NCBI GenBank assembly: GCA_029855925.1
Contig: JAGSHP010000410.1
Location: 1 to 14,784, forward strand
Reading direction: 5' to 3'
DNA length: 14,784 bases
Source: Candidatus Thorarchaeota archaeon
GTDB taxonomy: Archaea > Asgardarchaeota > Thorarchaeia > Thorarchaeales > Thorarchaeaceae
Shown here piece by piece: positions 6,066 to 12,407 of the stretch. The position numbers and the translations under genes are program-made. Under the pieces are notes generated by a model. The model did no database searches and was not told the DNA's origin. It saw nothing but the letters and a program-made list of their open reading frames with translations. Position 1 is the stretch's first letter. Each line of letters begins with the position of its first letter.

Positions 6066-7076
6066 GTGGTCAAAGACATGGTGAGCGAGTTTGTGGAGCA
6101 GTGCGGACGGGCATTTCGCCTTCAGGAGAGGGCGGTCCCTAGGGCGATAGTGAGGGGGCGAGAGGTCGCTTCGGACGCCATCCGTGACCGCAGGCTGGTC
6201 GTACTGACCGGCTGTGGCGACTCCTATGCGGTCGCCGAGTATGGTGCCTGGCTCCTGCTGCAGGAGGGGATCAATGCCGTGGCGGTATCCGCGCCGGACA
6301 CACAGCGGGTCCATCTTGATGACAGATGCACGGTGGTCGGGATCACCGCCTCGGGGAGGAGCCTAGCGACGATCGGTGCAATGCAACATGCGAGACGCCA
6401 GGGCGCCCTCACAGTGGCACTGACGGACAACGAGAGAGGAGAAATCATCAAGGTCGTGGACACCTGCTGGGTGACAGACTCCGGTGTGGAAACGTATGAC
6501 ATCATCCCCACCGCACCGACCACTGCTGCAATGGCGCTTCTGCTGGGCGTCATGGAGCAGGTCAATCAGGAGCGGTACGAGGGGGACACAGAGCTCCTCC
6601 GGGAGGAGATGAGCAGGCTCTTTCGCGAGGCGGAGGGCGAGGGTCGCCAGATCTCGGAGCTCATCAGCCCCGAGCAGAGGGCGTACTTCATATCCGAGGG
6701 TCCTAACTTTGTCGCTGCGCAGCTCGGGATGATGAAGATGAACGAAGCCGCTCTGACCCAGGGGATTGCGATCCAGAGAGAGGAGTTCCAACACTACGGC
6801 AGCCTGCCGACACGGCGAGGTGACCTTGCGGTGCTGGTCACCGACTCGCCTGCCTCAGAGGGCGATATGGCGTTCACACGAGTGCTCTGGGAGAGTCTTG
6901 GGCTCAAGGCGTTTCATCTCCACGTACCAGAGACATCAGGGATAACAACACCTCATGCCCAGGCGATCGTCAACACGGTCTCGCTCCAGTCTGCGGTGTA
7001 TTACGCGCTTAGAAGGTTTGCACCCGACATGGAGTGGTTCCGACTGCCTCATGCCAAGGCGTTCAAGATCTATTGA
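6066..7076 (+). CDS. Double SIS-domain sugar-phosphate isomerase/deaminase-like protein
   Basis: The GTG start at 6066 gives 336 residues; an in-frame ATG at 6078 (MVSEFVEQ) is an equally good start. The first SIS domain covers ~25-165, with the sugar-phosphate-binding motifs LTGCGDSYA (47-55) and ITASGRS (93-99). The second covers ~195-330. The linker MKMNEAALTQ...EEFQHYG (~223-245) corresponds to the Glu/Lys and E..HG segment of the isomerase half of GlmS-type proteins. There is no glutaminase domain, so ammonia transfer from glutamine is not expected. Families such as AgaS or FrlB-like deglycase are possible, and the exact substrate cannot be read from sequence. It is cytoplasmic. It lies 48 bases upstream of the HEAT-repeat gene on the same strand, likely one transcript. 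Confidence 0.85.
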   Translation: MVKDMVSEFVEQCGRAFRLQERAVPRAIVRGREVASDAIRDRRLVVLTGCGDSYAVAEYGAWLLLQEGINAVAVSAPDTQRVHLDDRCTVVGITASGRSLATIGAMQHARRQGALTVALTDNERGEIIKVVDTCWVTDSGVETYDIIPTAPTTAAMALLLGVMEQVNQERYEGDTELLREEMSRLFREAEGEGRQISELISPEQRAYFISEGPNFVAAQLGMMKMNEAALTQGIAIQREEFQHYGSLPTRRGDLAVLVTDSPASEGDMAFTRVLWESLGLKAFHLHVPETSGITTPHAQAIVNTVSLQSAVYYALRRFAPDMEWFRLPHAKAFKIY

Positions 7077-7124
7077 GCTTGGTGGCAGAGAAAGACTAAA
7101 CTCATCAGAGGCAAAGGAGAGAGT

Positions 7125-8105
7125 GTGAGCGAATTGATAGAGGACCTTGCAGATGCCATAGAGCGTGGTGACCACCTAGAGGCTGTGGAGTACATCGGCG
7201 AGCATGAGGAGCGGTTCATTGAGGAGCTCAAACGCCTGTTCCATTCGGAGGATGACTGCTCGAGGCTGAAACACCTCATACTGGACGTGGTCGACCGCCT
7301 GCCGGACAGGGTCGCCATCGAGATCATCACATTGGCGATCAGGGACGGTGACGCGAGTATCCATCGCAAGGGGCTTCAGGCGCTCTACAGGAGCAGGCTG
7401 GACGTCCTCAATGAGGACATCGTACACACTCTCGACGGTCCAGAGACGGACTTCAACAGTAGGAAGTGGGTCATGCACATCCTGGCAAGCACCGATCCAC
7501 AGAGATATGGTCGGCGAATCAGGCGAGTTGCAAGGAACCGGGAGGAGAGAGTTGAGGTGCGCCGGGAGGCTATCTTCGCCCTCACCAATGTTGCGGATAA
7601 TGAGAGTATTGGGGCACTGTGCGCATTGCTCGGAGACCCCAATGGGGACATCCGCCAGGCGGCTGCATGGTCGCTTGCCAAGATCTCCTCACCGGATGCA
7701 ACATGCTGTCTTCTCGCGTCACTGGAGGACGTGGACAGCAGGGTTCGCGACTGGGCGATCAGAGGGCTCAGGGACATGGATGATACCCGGGCGCTTCAGG
7801 GTCTGGCCAATGCCATTAGGACCTTCGAGCCTGAGGAGCAGACCCGCCTCATAAGACTGGTCGCCGAGAAGAGGTCGGAGATCATTCTCCGGGCGTTGAC
7901 AGAGGCACTTGAGTCACCAAATGTAGATGTGCGCCGGGAGGCGGTCTGGGCCCTGGGGGTGACGCCGTACCCGCCTGCAGCAGCCAACCTTGAGAGACTC
8001 CTCAACGATGAGGACCAGCAGATTCGGGTCTATGCTCAGAGGGCGTTGGAGCGCATCGCCCAGAGGGACCTGTGGAGCCTTGACAGTGACGGCAGCGGCG
8101 AATAG
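7125..8105 (+). CDS. HEAT-repeat (PBS-lyase-type) protein
   Basis: The GTG start is preceded by AAAGGAGAG, a good ribosome site, and gives 326 residues. The N-terminal ~1-130 is helical and less regular. From ~143 to the end there are HEAT-like units of about 31 residues, for example VRREAIFALTNV (145-156), IRQAAAWSLAKI (176-187), VRDWAIRGLRDM (207-218), VRREAVWALG (269-278) and IRVYAQRALERI (300-311). Each has the conserved Arg/Asp and Ala pattern of PBS-lyase HEAT repeats. These form protein-binding solenoids, and no catalytic residues are visible. It follows the SIS gene closely and may be a partner or an unrelated scaffold. The acidic C-terminal tail DSDGSGE is probably disordered. Confidence 0.85.
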   Translation: MSELIEDLADAIERGDHLEAVEYIGEHEERFIEELKRLFHSEDDCSRLKHLILDVVDRLPDRVAIEIITLAIRDGDASIHRKGLQALYRSRLDVLNEDIVHTLDGPETDFNSRKWVMHILASTDPQRYGRRIRRVARNREERVEVRREAIFALTNVADNESIGALCALLGDPNGDIRQAAAWSLAKISSPDATCCLLASLEDVDSRVRDWAIRGLRDMDDTRALQGLANAIRTFEPEEQTRLIRLVAEKRSEIILRALTEALESPNVDVRREAVWALGVTPYPPAAANLERLLNDEDQQIRVYAQRALERIAQRDLWSLDSDGSGE

Positions 8106-8206
8106 GCTCGCTTGCACCGTTGATTCACTCGCAAGCTCTGTGGAGTACAGCAGAGCAGAGGACCGACCTGGTAGACCGAGGCCGCCCCCACGCACACACA
8201 ATATGA

Positions 8207-8962
8207 CTACATCATTCCACGATAGAGCCCGCCGTCGATGAGCATCACAGCACCATGAATGTAGCTTGCCACAGGACTGAGCAGAAACGCGCAAAAGACG
8301 CCAAACTCCTCAGGGGTGCCCATCCGACCCAGTGGGATCTCCGCAACTATCTCCTCCTCTCGTGAGGGGCTCTTTGAGAGGAGCTCTTTCACCCGGTCGG
8401 TACGGATATACCCAGGACACACGGCGTTGACCCTCACCTTGTCAGGTGCAAGCTCTCGTGCGAGCGTGCGCATCAGTCCAATGACTGCAGGACGGACTGC
8501 ATTGGAGAGAAGAAGGTTGTCGATTGGTTCCTTGACGGATATGGATGTGCTATAGAGGATTGAGGGTGCATCAGACTCTTTGAGAAGGGGGAGTGCCTCG
8601 CGAGTGAGTCGCACAGCACTCATGAGAGTCAGGTCAAAGGCTGCCTGCCAGTCGTGGTCCGAGAGGGACTCAAAGGGACCTGGAGGAGGACCACCGGCAT
8701 TGACGAAGAGGCCGTCCAGTCTTCCAACATTGTCGCGCACGTTCCCAATGAGGGAGACTATATCGCTCGGGCGTGTCAGGTCGGCGACCACGTAGCTTGC
8801 GTGCTCTCCGAGAGAGGAGACTGCCTTCTTCAGGGCTGCCTCATTCCGGCTGCAGATGGTCACTGTTGCACCGTCACTGACCAGAGCCTGCGCCACACCG
8901 AACCCGAGACCGCGGGAGGCCGCAGTCACAAGATAGTTTCGTCCATTCAGCTGCAGATCCAT
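8207..8962 (-). CDS. Atypical short-chain dehydrogenase/reductase (BKR-like, lacks YxxxK)
   Basis: I place the start at the ATG at 8962 (MDLQLNGRNYLVTAAS), giving 251 residues, the normal SDR length; an upstream in-frame ATG at 9049 would add a non-conserved tail and overlap the neighbouring gene. The Rossmann motif TAASRGLGFG covers 13-22, the DL pair 61-62, and NAGG 88-91. The active-site tetrad is altered: the usual Tyr-x3-Lys reads S153-NAV-R157 in the segment NLLLSNAVRPAV, while a Ser-rich strand (YSTSIS, 137-142) remains. The C-terminal VNAVCPGYIRT (178-188) and LIDGG (241-245) are standard. SDRs with this NLxLSNxxR pattern are a known non-canonical subgroup related to 3-oxoacyl-ACP reductases, so classical SDR chemistry should not be assumed. 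The substrate is unknown. Confidence 0.88.
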   Translation of the reverse strand: MDLQLNGRNYLVTAASRGLGFGVAQALVSDGATVTICSRNEAALKKAVSSLGEHASYVVADLTRPSDIVSLIGNVRDNVGRLDGLFVNAGGPPPGPFESLSDHDWQAAFDLTLMSAVRLTREALPLLKESDAPSILYSTSISVKEPIDNLLLSNAVRPAVIGLMRTLARELAPDKVRVNAVCPGYIRTDRVKELLSKSPSREEEIVAEIPLGRMGTPEEFGVFCAFLLSPVASYIHGAVMLIDGGLYRGMM

Positions 8963-9045
8963 ACCATCACCAGAGATACAGGGAACACAGGAGTATTTCA
9001 CTCCTGCGACGTAGACTGTTGATGTATGTGTTTCGGAGAGGTCAT

Positions 9046-9336
9046 TCATTCAGCACCAGTGCGAATGGTGCGTTCGGTACGAGCTCCGAGGCGCACCTCG
9101 AGGTGGAGAAAGGCTGCACTGAGCCTCTGGAACTTGTCCTGTGCCTTGAACTCGCCAACTCCGAGAGAGTTGAGCGCGCGCTCCACGCGCGACGGTGTCA
9201 ATCGTTGGTTCTCCTTGGAGCTGAATGCGATCACGACTCGCGGTTCCTCAAGGTCTGGCATTTGGAACACGGTGTGGCACTTGATGCCTTTCTCTTGAAG
9301 CCCCGCCTTGATCTTGGTCTCTATTGCTCTCATCAT
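9046..9336 (-). CDS. Small conserved-looking hypothetical protein
   Basis: This ORF has 96 codons with two adjacent ATGs (9336, 9333). I do not recognise the family. The protein is a compact alpha/beta mix (RAIETKIKAGL helix, VVIAFSS strand, SRVERALNSLG helix, FLHLEVRLG strand), soluble, with no cysteines beyond one. It lies 83 bases upstream of the SDR on the same strand and could share its transcript. It lies between the SDR and tRNA-Tyr. Even third-position use and lack of low complexity favour a real gene, but there is no motif proof. Confidence 0.55.
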   Translation of the reverse strand: MMRAIETKIKAGLQEKGIKCHTVFQMPDLEEPRVVIAFSSKENQRLTPSRVERALNSLGVGEFKAQDKFQRLSAAFLHLEVRLGARTERTIRTGAE

Positions 9337-9410
9337 TATCGCGGTAGAGTAGGATGCAGACTACAAAACTCGTTGTAATTACAGCGTATTACAGGGGGGG
9401 CAGAAAAAGT

Positions 9411-9487
9411 TGGTCGGGACGGGGAGATTTGAACTCCCAACCGACGGATCTACAGTCCGTTGCTCTGCCAGATTGAGCTACGTCCCG
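9411..9487 (-). tRNA. tRNA-Tyr (GTA), CCA encoded
   Basis: On the minus strand the acceptor CGGGACG pairs with CGTCCCG, with discriminator A and encoded CCA. The D-arm is GCTC/GAGC, the anticodon stem ACGGA/TCCGT with loop CTGTAGA (anticodon GTA), the variable loop CGGTT, and the T-arm GGGAG-TTCAAAT-CTCCC. C1:G72 with A73 is the archaeal/eukaryal tyrosine identity set. There is no intron. A T-run (about 9405-9409 on the plus strand as AAAAA) follows the 3' end. Confidence 0.96.
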
Positions 9488-9525
9488 ATTGAAAGCAAAG
9501 GCTGACGTGTTGGCAGAGATGTAGT

Positions 9526-9533
9526 CATAAAAG
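9526..9533 (-). promoter_or_regulatory. TATA box of tRNA-Tyr
   Basis: The minus strand reads CTTTTATG about 43 bases before the mature 5' end. This leaves a leader of roughly 15-20 bases for RNase P to remove. Confidence 0.45.
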
Positions 9534-9614
9534 CTTTACTAAGTGGTTTTGGCTCAAGCAATCGCTCTTGTACAGCCAGCGTGTTGTGCGCAGTCAATGA
9601 GAGAGACCAATCAG

Positions 9615-9622
9615 CATTTATG
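9615..9622 (+). promoter_or_regulatory. TATA box of the DUF6485-like gene
   Basis: CATTTATG is centred about 36 bases before the ATG at 9654, predicting a leader of about 10 bases. Confidence 0.4.
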
Positions 9623-9653
9623 CCGGTTCCCGGTCTGTTGCCAGTGAATCATC

Positions 9654-9872
9654 ATGACCGGACGAGTATGCAACGTGGAGAAGAACAAGCTCGACTGCAC
9701 CTGCACCTATCCGGGCTGTTCTCGAAAGGGATACTGCTGTGACTGCCTGGCATATCACTGGAGCCACAGGGAGCTCCCAGGCTGCCTCTTCCCAAAGGAT
9801 GCTGAGAAGACGTACAATAGATCGTTGGAGTATTTCATAGAGGTCTGGAGCGAGAGGCTCGGCAAGAATTGA
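9654..9872 (+). CDS. Small cysteine-rich protein, DUF6485-like
   Basis: The protein has 72 residues and eight cysteines: C6, then the block CTCTYPGC (15-22), KGYCCDC (25-31) and C45. It continues AYHWSHRELPGCLFP and AEKTYNRSLEYF. The CTCTYPGC...G.CC.C..YH...ELP.C.FP...E.TYDRS pattern is that of the DUF6485 family of bacteria and archaea. The spacing suggests metal binding, but no function is established. The TGA stop lies only 5 bases from the 3' end of the convergent tRNA-Arg gene. Confidence 0.85.
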   Translation: MTGRVCNVEKNKLDCTCTYPGCSRKGYCCDCLAYHWSHRELPGCLFPKDAEKTYNRSLEYFIEVWSERLGKN

Positions 9873-9877
9873 ATTGA

Positions 9878-9988
9878 TGGCGGGCGCGCCAGGAGTCTCG
9901 CGCACACCATGAAATGGGTGGATGCGTTTCGAACCTGGGACATCCAACTTCGAAGGCTGGCGCCCTATCCAGACTAGACTACGCGCCC
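9878..9988 (-). tRNA. tRNA-Arg (TCG) with an intron in the T-loop, CCA encoded
   Basis: On the minus strand the acceptor GGGCGCG pairs with CGCGCCC, with G73 and CCA encoded. The D-arm is GTCT/GGGC, and the anticodon stem CCAGC/GTTGG has loop CTTCGAA, anticodon TCG. The variable loop is ATGTC and the T-stem CCAGG/CCTGG. Forty bases rather than seven separate the two T-stem strands. Removing about 33 bases (plus-strand ~9895-9927) leaves the standard loop TTCGAAT, so a noncanonical intron at about 59/60 is the simplest reading. The inserted segment can form CGCA/TGCG and CACC/GGTG stems, as expected of a spliceable intron. Exact ends may shift by one or two bases. Confidence 0.88.
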
Positions 9989-10014
9989 TTGCAGTGGTGG
10001 AGGACATGGATTTC

Positions 10015-10024
10015 CCTTTAAGGT
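10015..10024 (-). promoter_or_regulatory. TATA box of tRNA-Arg (TCG)
   Basis: The minus strand reads CCTTAAAGGG about 31 bases before the tRNA 5' end at 9988. Confidence 0.45.
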
Positions 10025-10098
10025 CTTCTGTTAGGTGACTCAGTCAATGGACTGGCCAGGCGGTTGATGACTCGCGGAGTGTCGAGTGCCAGGCCGCA

Positions 10099-11133
10099 TC
10101 ATGCGAACATCTTCCGCATCTTTTCTTCAGTGGGGTTCTTCACGACCCCACGGTCAGTGATGATTGCGGTTATCAGTTCAGGTGGGGTGATATCAAAGGC
10201 GGGATTGTAGACCTTCGCCGTTGGAACGGTTATGTACTCGCCATTGATGATCCTGACCTCATCGGGGGACCGCTCCTCAATGATGACATCCTCGACATTG
10301 GTCTCCATGTCAACTGTTGATGTGGGAGCGGCAACATAGAAGGGGACCCCGTGGTACTTTGCGGTGATTGCCATCGTGTAGGTACCGATCTTGTTAGTGA
10401 CATGACCAGTCTTCAGAATGCGGTCAGCACCCACAACACAACAATCGACGCGTCCATCCCGGAACACTGTGCCAATCATTCCATCGGTGATGAGAGTCGT
10501 GTCAATATTGTCTTCCATCATCTCAAAGACTGTGAGACGAGCACCCTGTTGCCTGGGACGGGTCTCAGCCGCATACACCTTGATGTCGCCATACTTCTCG
10601 TGCGCAACGCGAATGACCGCACCAACAGTGCCCAGATGGACTGTGGCAAGAGAGCCGGCATTACATATGGTCTGAATGGTGAAGCCCGGTCTGATGAGCG
10701 GGAGGGCATTCTCCCCTATTCTCCGGCACATGCGGACGTCCTCTTCGGCAATCTCTTTTGCCTCCTCAATCAGACGCTGAATGATTGCCTGAACGTCGCC
10801 TGCAGCAGCCCTTGCCACACCCAGCATCCGCCGAGTGGCCCATGTGAGATTCACAGCTGTGGGTCGTGTGTTCAGGGTCTGAGCGGCGGTCTCGAGGTAG
10901 GAGATGAGCTCGTCCTTGGTCTGGGCATTGCTCTCAAGTGCTGCAAGAGCCATTCCCATTCCCGCCGCAGCCCCGATTGCAGGGGCCCCCCGGATCTCCA
11001 TCACCTTGATTGCCTGGGCGATGCGTTCATGGCTCGAGGTCTCAATAAACTCGACCTTGAGGGGTAGTTTTGTCTGATCGACCAGACGGACCACACCATT
11101 TTCTAACCATTCAATTGTCCGAAACATCATCAA
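10099..11133 (-). CDS. mtnA: S-methyl-5-thioribose-1-phosphate isomerase (MtnA)
   Basis: The protein has 344 residues from the first of three adjacent ATGs; MFRTIEWL (third Met, 11127) is a likely true start. It belongs to the eIF2B-alpha/MtnA fold and converts methylthioribose-1-phosphate to methylthioribulose-1-phosphate in methionine salvage. Motifs: RGAPAIG (48-54), ICNAGSLAT with catalytic Cys157, ETRPRQQGARLT (190-201), VGADRI with catalytic Asp237, NKIGTY (247-252), and a C-terminal AFDITPPELI. The opening IEW...VDQT.LP favours MtnA over ribose-1,5-bisphosphate isomerase and eIF2B subunits, though archaeal members of this fold can act on other C5/nucleoside-derived substrates. Its 5' end overlaps the protease gene upstream by up to 23 bases, indicating one operon. 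Confidence 0.92.
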   Translation of the reverse strand: MMMFRTIEWLENGVVRLVDQTKLPLKVEFIETSSHERIAQAIKVMEIRGAPAIGAAAGMGMALAALESNAQTKDELISYLETAAQTLNTRPTAVNLTWATRRMLGVARAAAGDVQAIIQRLIEEAKEIAEEDVRMCRRIGENALPLIRPGFTIQTICNAGSLATVHLGTVGAVIRVAHEKYGDIKVYAAETRPRQQGARLTVFEMMEDNIDTTLITDGMIGTVFRDGRVDCCVVGADRILKTGHVTNKIGTYTMAITAKYHGVPFYVAAPTSTVDMETNVEDVIIEERSPDEVRIINGEYITVPTAKVYNPAFDITPPELITAIITDRGVVKNPTEEKMRKMFA

Positions 11134-11635
11134 TTCCTCTTGTGAACTCGGTCAGTATTTGTTCAAGGAGGCGAACAAGGTCGCGAGCAACACGTTCCAC
11201 CTCCGTGGTGAGCCCCTCCCCAAAATCAATGTTCTGAGGCTGAACTCCCAGCAGGACCGTCTGAGCGCCGGTCTCCTGCTCGAGATACATCATCAGGAAC
11301 GAGAGAGGCATGTGATGCGTGCTAATTGCGATTCCGCCGATTCTGTCTCTTGTGACAAGTTCCGCGTGACCAACGGGCTTTCTCATGTCAGCAGCATCGA
11401 CGAGAATGACACGGTCCGCACCGAACTCTGCGATTGGACGGGCAAACGCCTCGGGAACGGAACCCACATTCTCAAGCATCACTGACGGGTGCTCGATGTT
11501 GAGCGAGCCTATGATGAAGGGTCCAAGCCCATCATCACGACGCAGATCATTGCCTATGCCCAGTACTGCGACCCTGTGGCCTCCTGCAAGAAAGTCACGA
11601 AGGGCCGCCTCGAGGGTGTCATCTCTGTCGTTCAC
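11111..11635 (-). CDS. hycI: [NiFe]-hydrogenase maturation endopeptidase, HycI type
   Basis: The protein has 174 residues. By family knowledge it cleaves the C-terminal peptide of the hydrogenase large subunit after nickel insertion. Motifs: GIGNDLRRDDGLGP (26-39), LVDAADM (78-84, metal-site Asp80), STHHMPLS (105-112, His107/108) and LLGVQPQN (128-135, where the QP.N form matches the HycI/HyfI group). It is soluble. It is cotranscribed with mtnA by overlap, and no hydrogenase subunits are in this window. It implies that the organism makes a [NiFe] hydrogenase. A TATA-like box 26 bases upstream suggests a leaderless message. Confidence 0.9.
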   Translation of the reverse strand: MNDRDDTLEAALRDFLAGGHRVAVLGIGNDLRRDDGLGPFIIGSLNIEHPSVMLENVGSVPEAFARPIAEFGADRVILVDAADMRKPVGHAELVTRDRIGGIAISTHHMPLSFLMMYLEQETGAQTVLLGVQPQNIDFGEGLTTEVERVARDLVRLLEQILTEFTRGIDDVSDN

Positions 11636-11656
11636 ACGACTCGAGAGAGAGGACTA

Positions 11657-11666
11657 GGTTTTAGGT
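11657..11666 (-). promoter_or_regulatory. TATA box of the hycI-mtnA operon
   Basis: The minus strand reads CCTAAAACC, centred 26 bases before the hycI ATG at 11635. Confidence 0.45.
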
Positions 11667-11699
11667 CTTTTCAACAGTCAGCCAGTGGCCACCTTCGAA

Positions 11700-11712
11700 G
11701 AGTTATTAACTC
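11700..11712 (+). promoter_or_regulatory. Palindromic TATA region of the endA operon
   Basis: GAGTTA-T-TAACTC is a perfect 6-bp inverted repeat around one base and contains the TATA-like TTATTAA. Transcription would start near 11731, so the TTG at 11718 is an unlikely start and GTG 11739 fits better. The symmetry could also be an operator. Confidence 0.4.
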
Positions 11713-11738
11713 AATAATTGACGAGATTAGCAAGGCAA

Positions 11739-12407
11739 GTGAGCAAAGTGAAAGAGGACCATGACCAGTCGCCAACTGACCCTGATGAGATAGAGGGGGA
11801 CAGGCCTGCTGATTTCGTTGACGAGGGATCTCAGTCTGAGGAGGAGGAAGTGCATGAGGAGCCAGCAGAGGTCATATTTCGTGATGGCAAGGCGTATGTG
11901 TCAGGTCCAGATGCTGACAGAATCTCTCAGCAGGGGATATATGGTACGCGAGTAGAGGGTGGTGAGCTTGAACTCATTCCGGTGGAGATGCTTCATCTCC
12001 TAGAACGCGGTCGAGTTGTGGTCAGGACGCCCGATGGCCTAACTCTCTCTGCGAAAGATATTGTGAGGCGGCTCTTTCCATCCAACCCGGACCTCTGGGC
12101 TGACTATCTGGTATTCCGGGACCTCAGAAGCAGAGGTTATGTGGTGAGGCAGGGCTTTGGCAGTGGGATTGGTTATCGGGTATATGCGCGCGGCGACAGA
12201 CCGGGAACAGCCTCGGCAAACCAGCTGATCTATATCCTGAAGGATGGTGAGCCAATATCGCTTCACGACCTTGACCAGGTGACAAACACAGCAGCTGCTG
12301 CCAGAAAGAGGCTCGCCTTTGCACTCATTGATCAGAACGGAGAGGTCAACTTCTACAGGGTGGCACAGGTGGTTCTAGATAATAGGAGTGAGAAGAAAGA
12401 TGAGTGA
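11739..12407 (+). CDS. endA: tRNA-splicing endonuclease EndA homologue lacking the catalytic His
   Basis: The start is set at GTG 11739 (MSKVKEDHD), 222 residues, because the TATA region lies at 11700-11712. After an acidic tail (~10-45) comes the EndA N-terminal domain (~45-115), then the nuclease domain (~120-215). Catalytic positions: Tyr is present (YRVYARGD, Y149) and Lys is present (AARKRLAFA, K190). In the expected PG.xH segment the sequence reads PGTASANQLIYIL, placing Ser159 where the catalytic His belongs. Family knowledge: archaeal EndA acts as a homotetramer, homodimer or heterotetramer, and subunits that lose the triad are structural. This protein may therefore pair with a catalytic paralogue elsewhere, or act with altered chemistry. 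Its 3' end overlaps the next gene (by 8 bases if that gene starts at 12400). Confidence 0.85.
   Translation: MSKVKEDHDQSPTDPDEIEGDRPADFVDEGSQSEEEEVHEEPAEVIFRDGKAYVSGPDADRISQQGIYGTRVEGGELELIPVEMLHLLERGRVVVRTPDGLTLSAKDIVRRLFPSNPDLWADYLVFRDLRSRGYVVRQGFGSGIGYRVYARGDRPGTASANQLIYILKDGEPISLHDLDQVTNTAAAARKRLAFALIDQNGEVNFYRVAQVVLDNRSEKKDE

Noticed and set aside
8963..9049. N-terminal extension of the SDR
   Set aside because: It would add 29 residues before the standard SDR start and overlap the neighbouring gene; the ATG at 8962 matches family length.
10351..11067. Plus-strand 238-codon frame
   Set aside because: It is antisense to mtnA, whose motifs and length are canonical.
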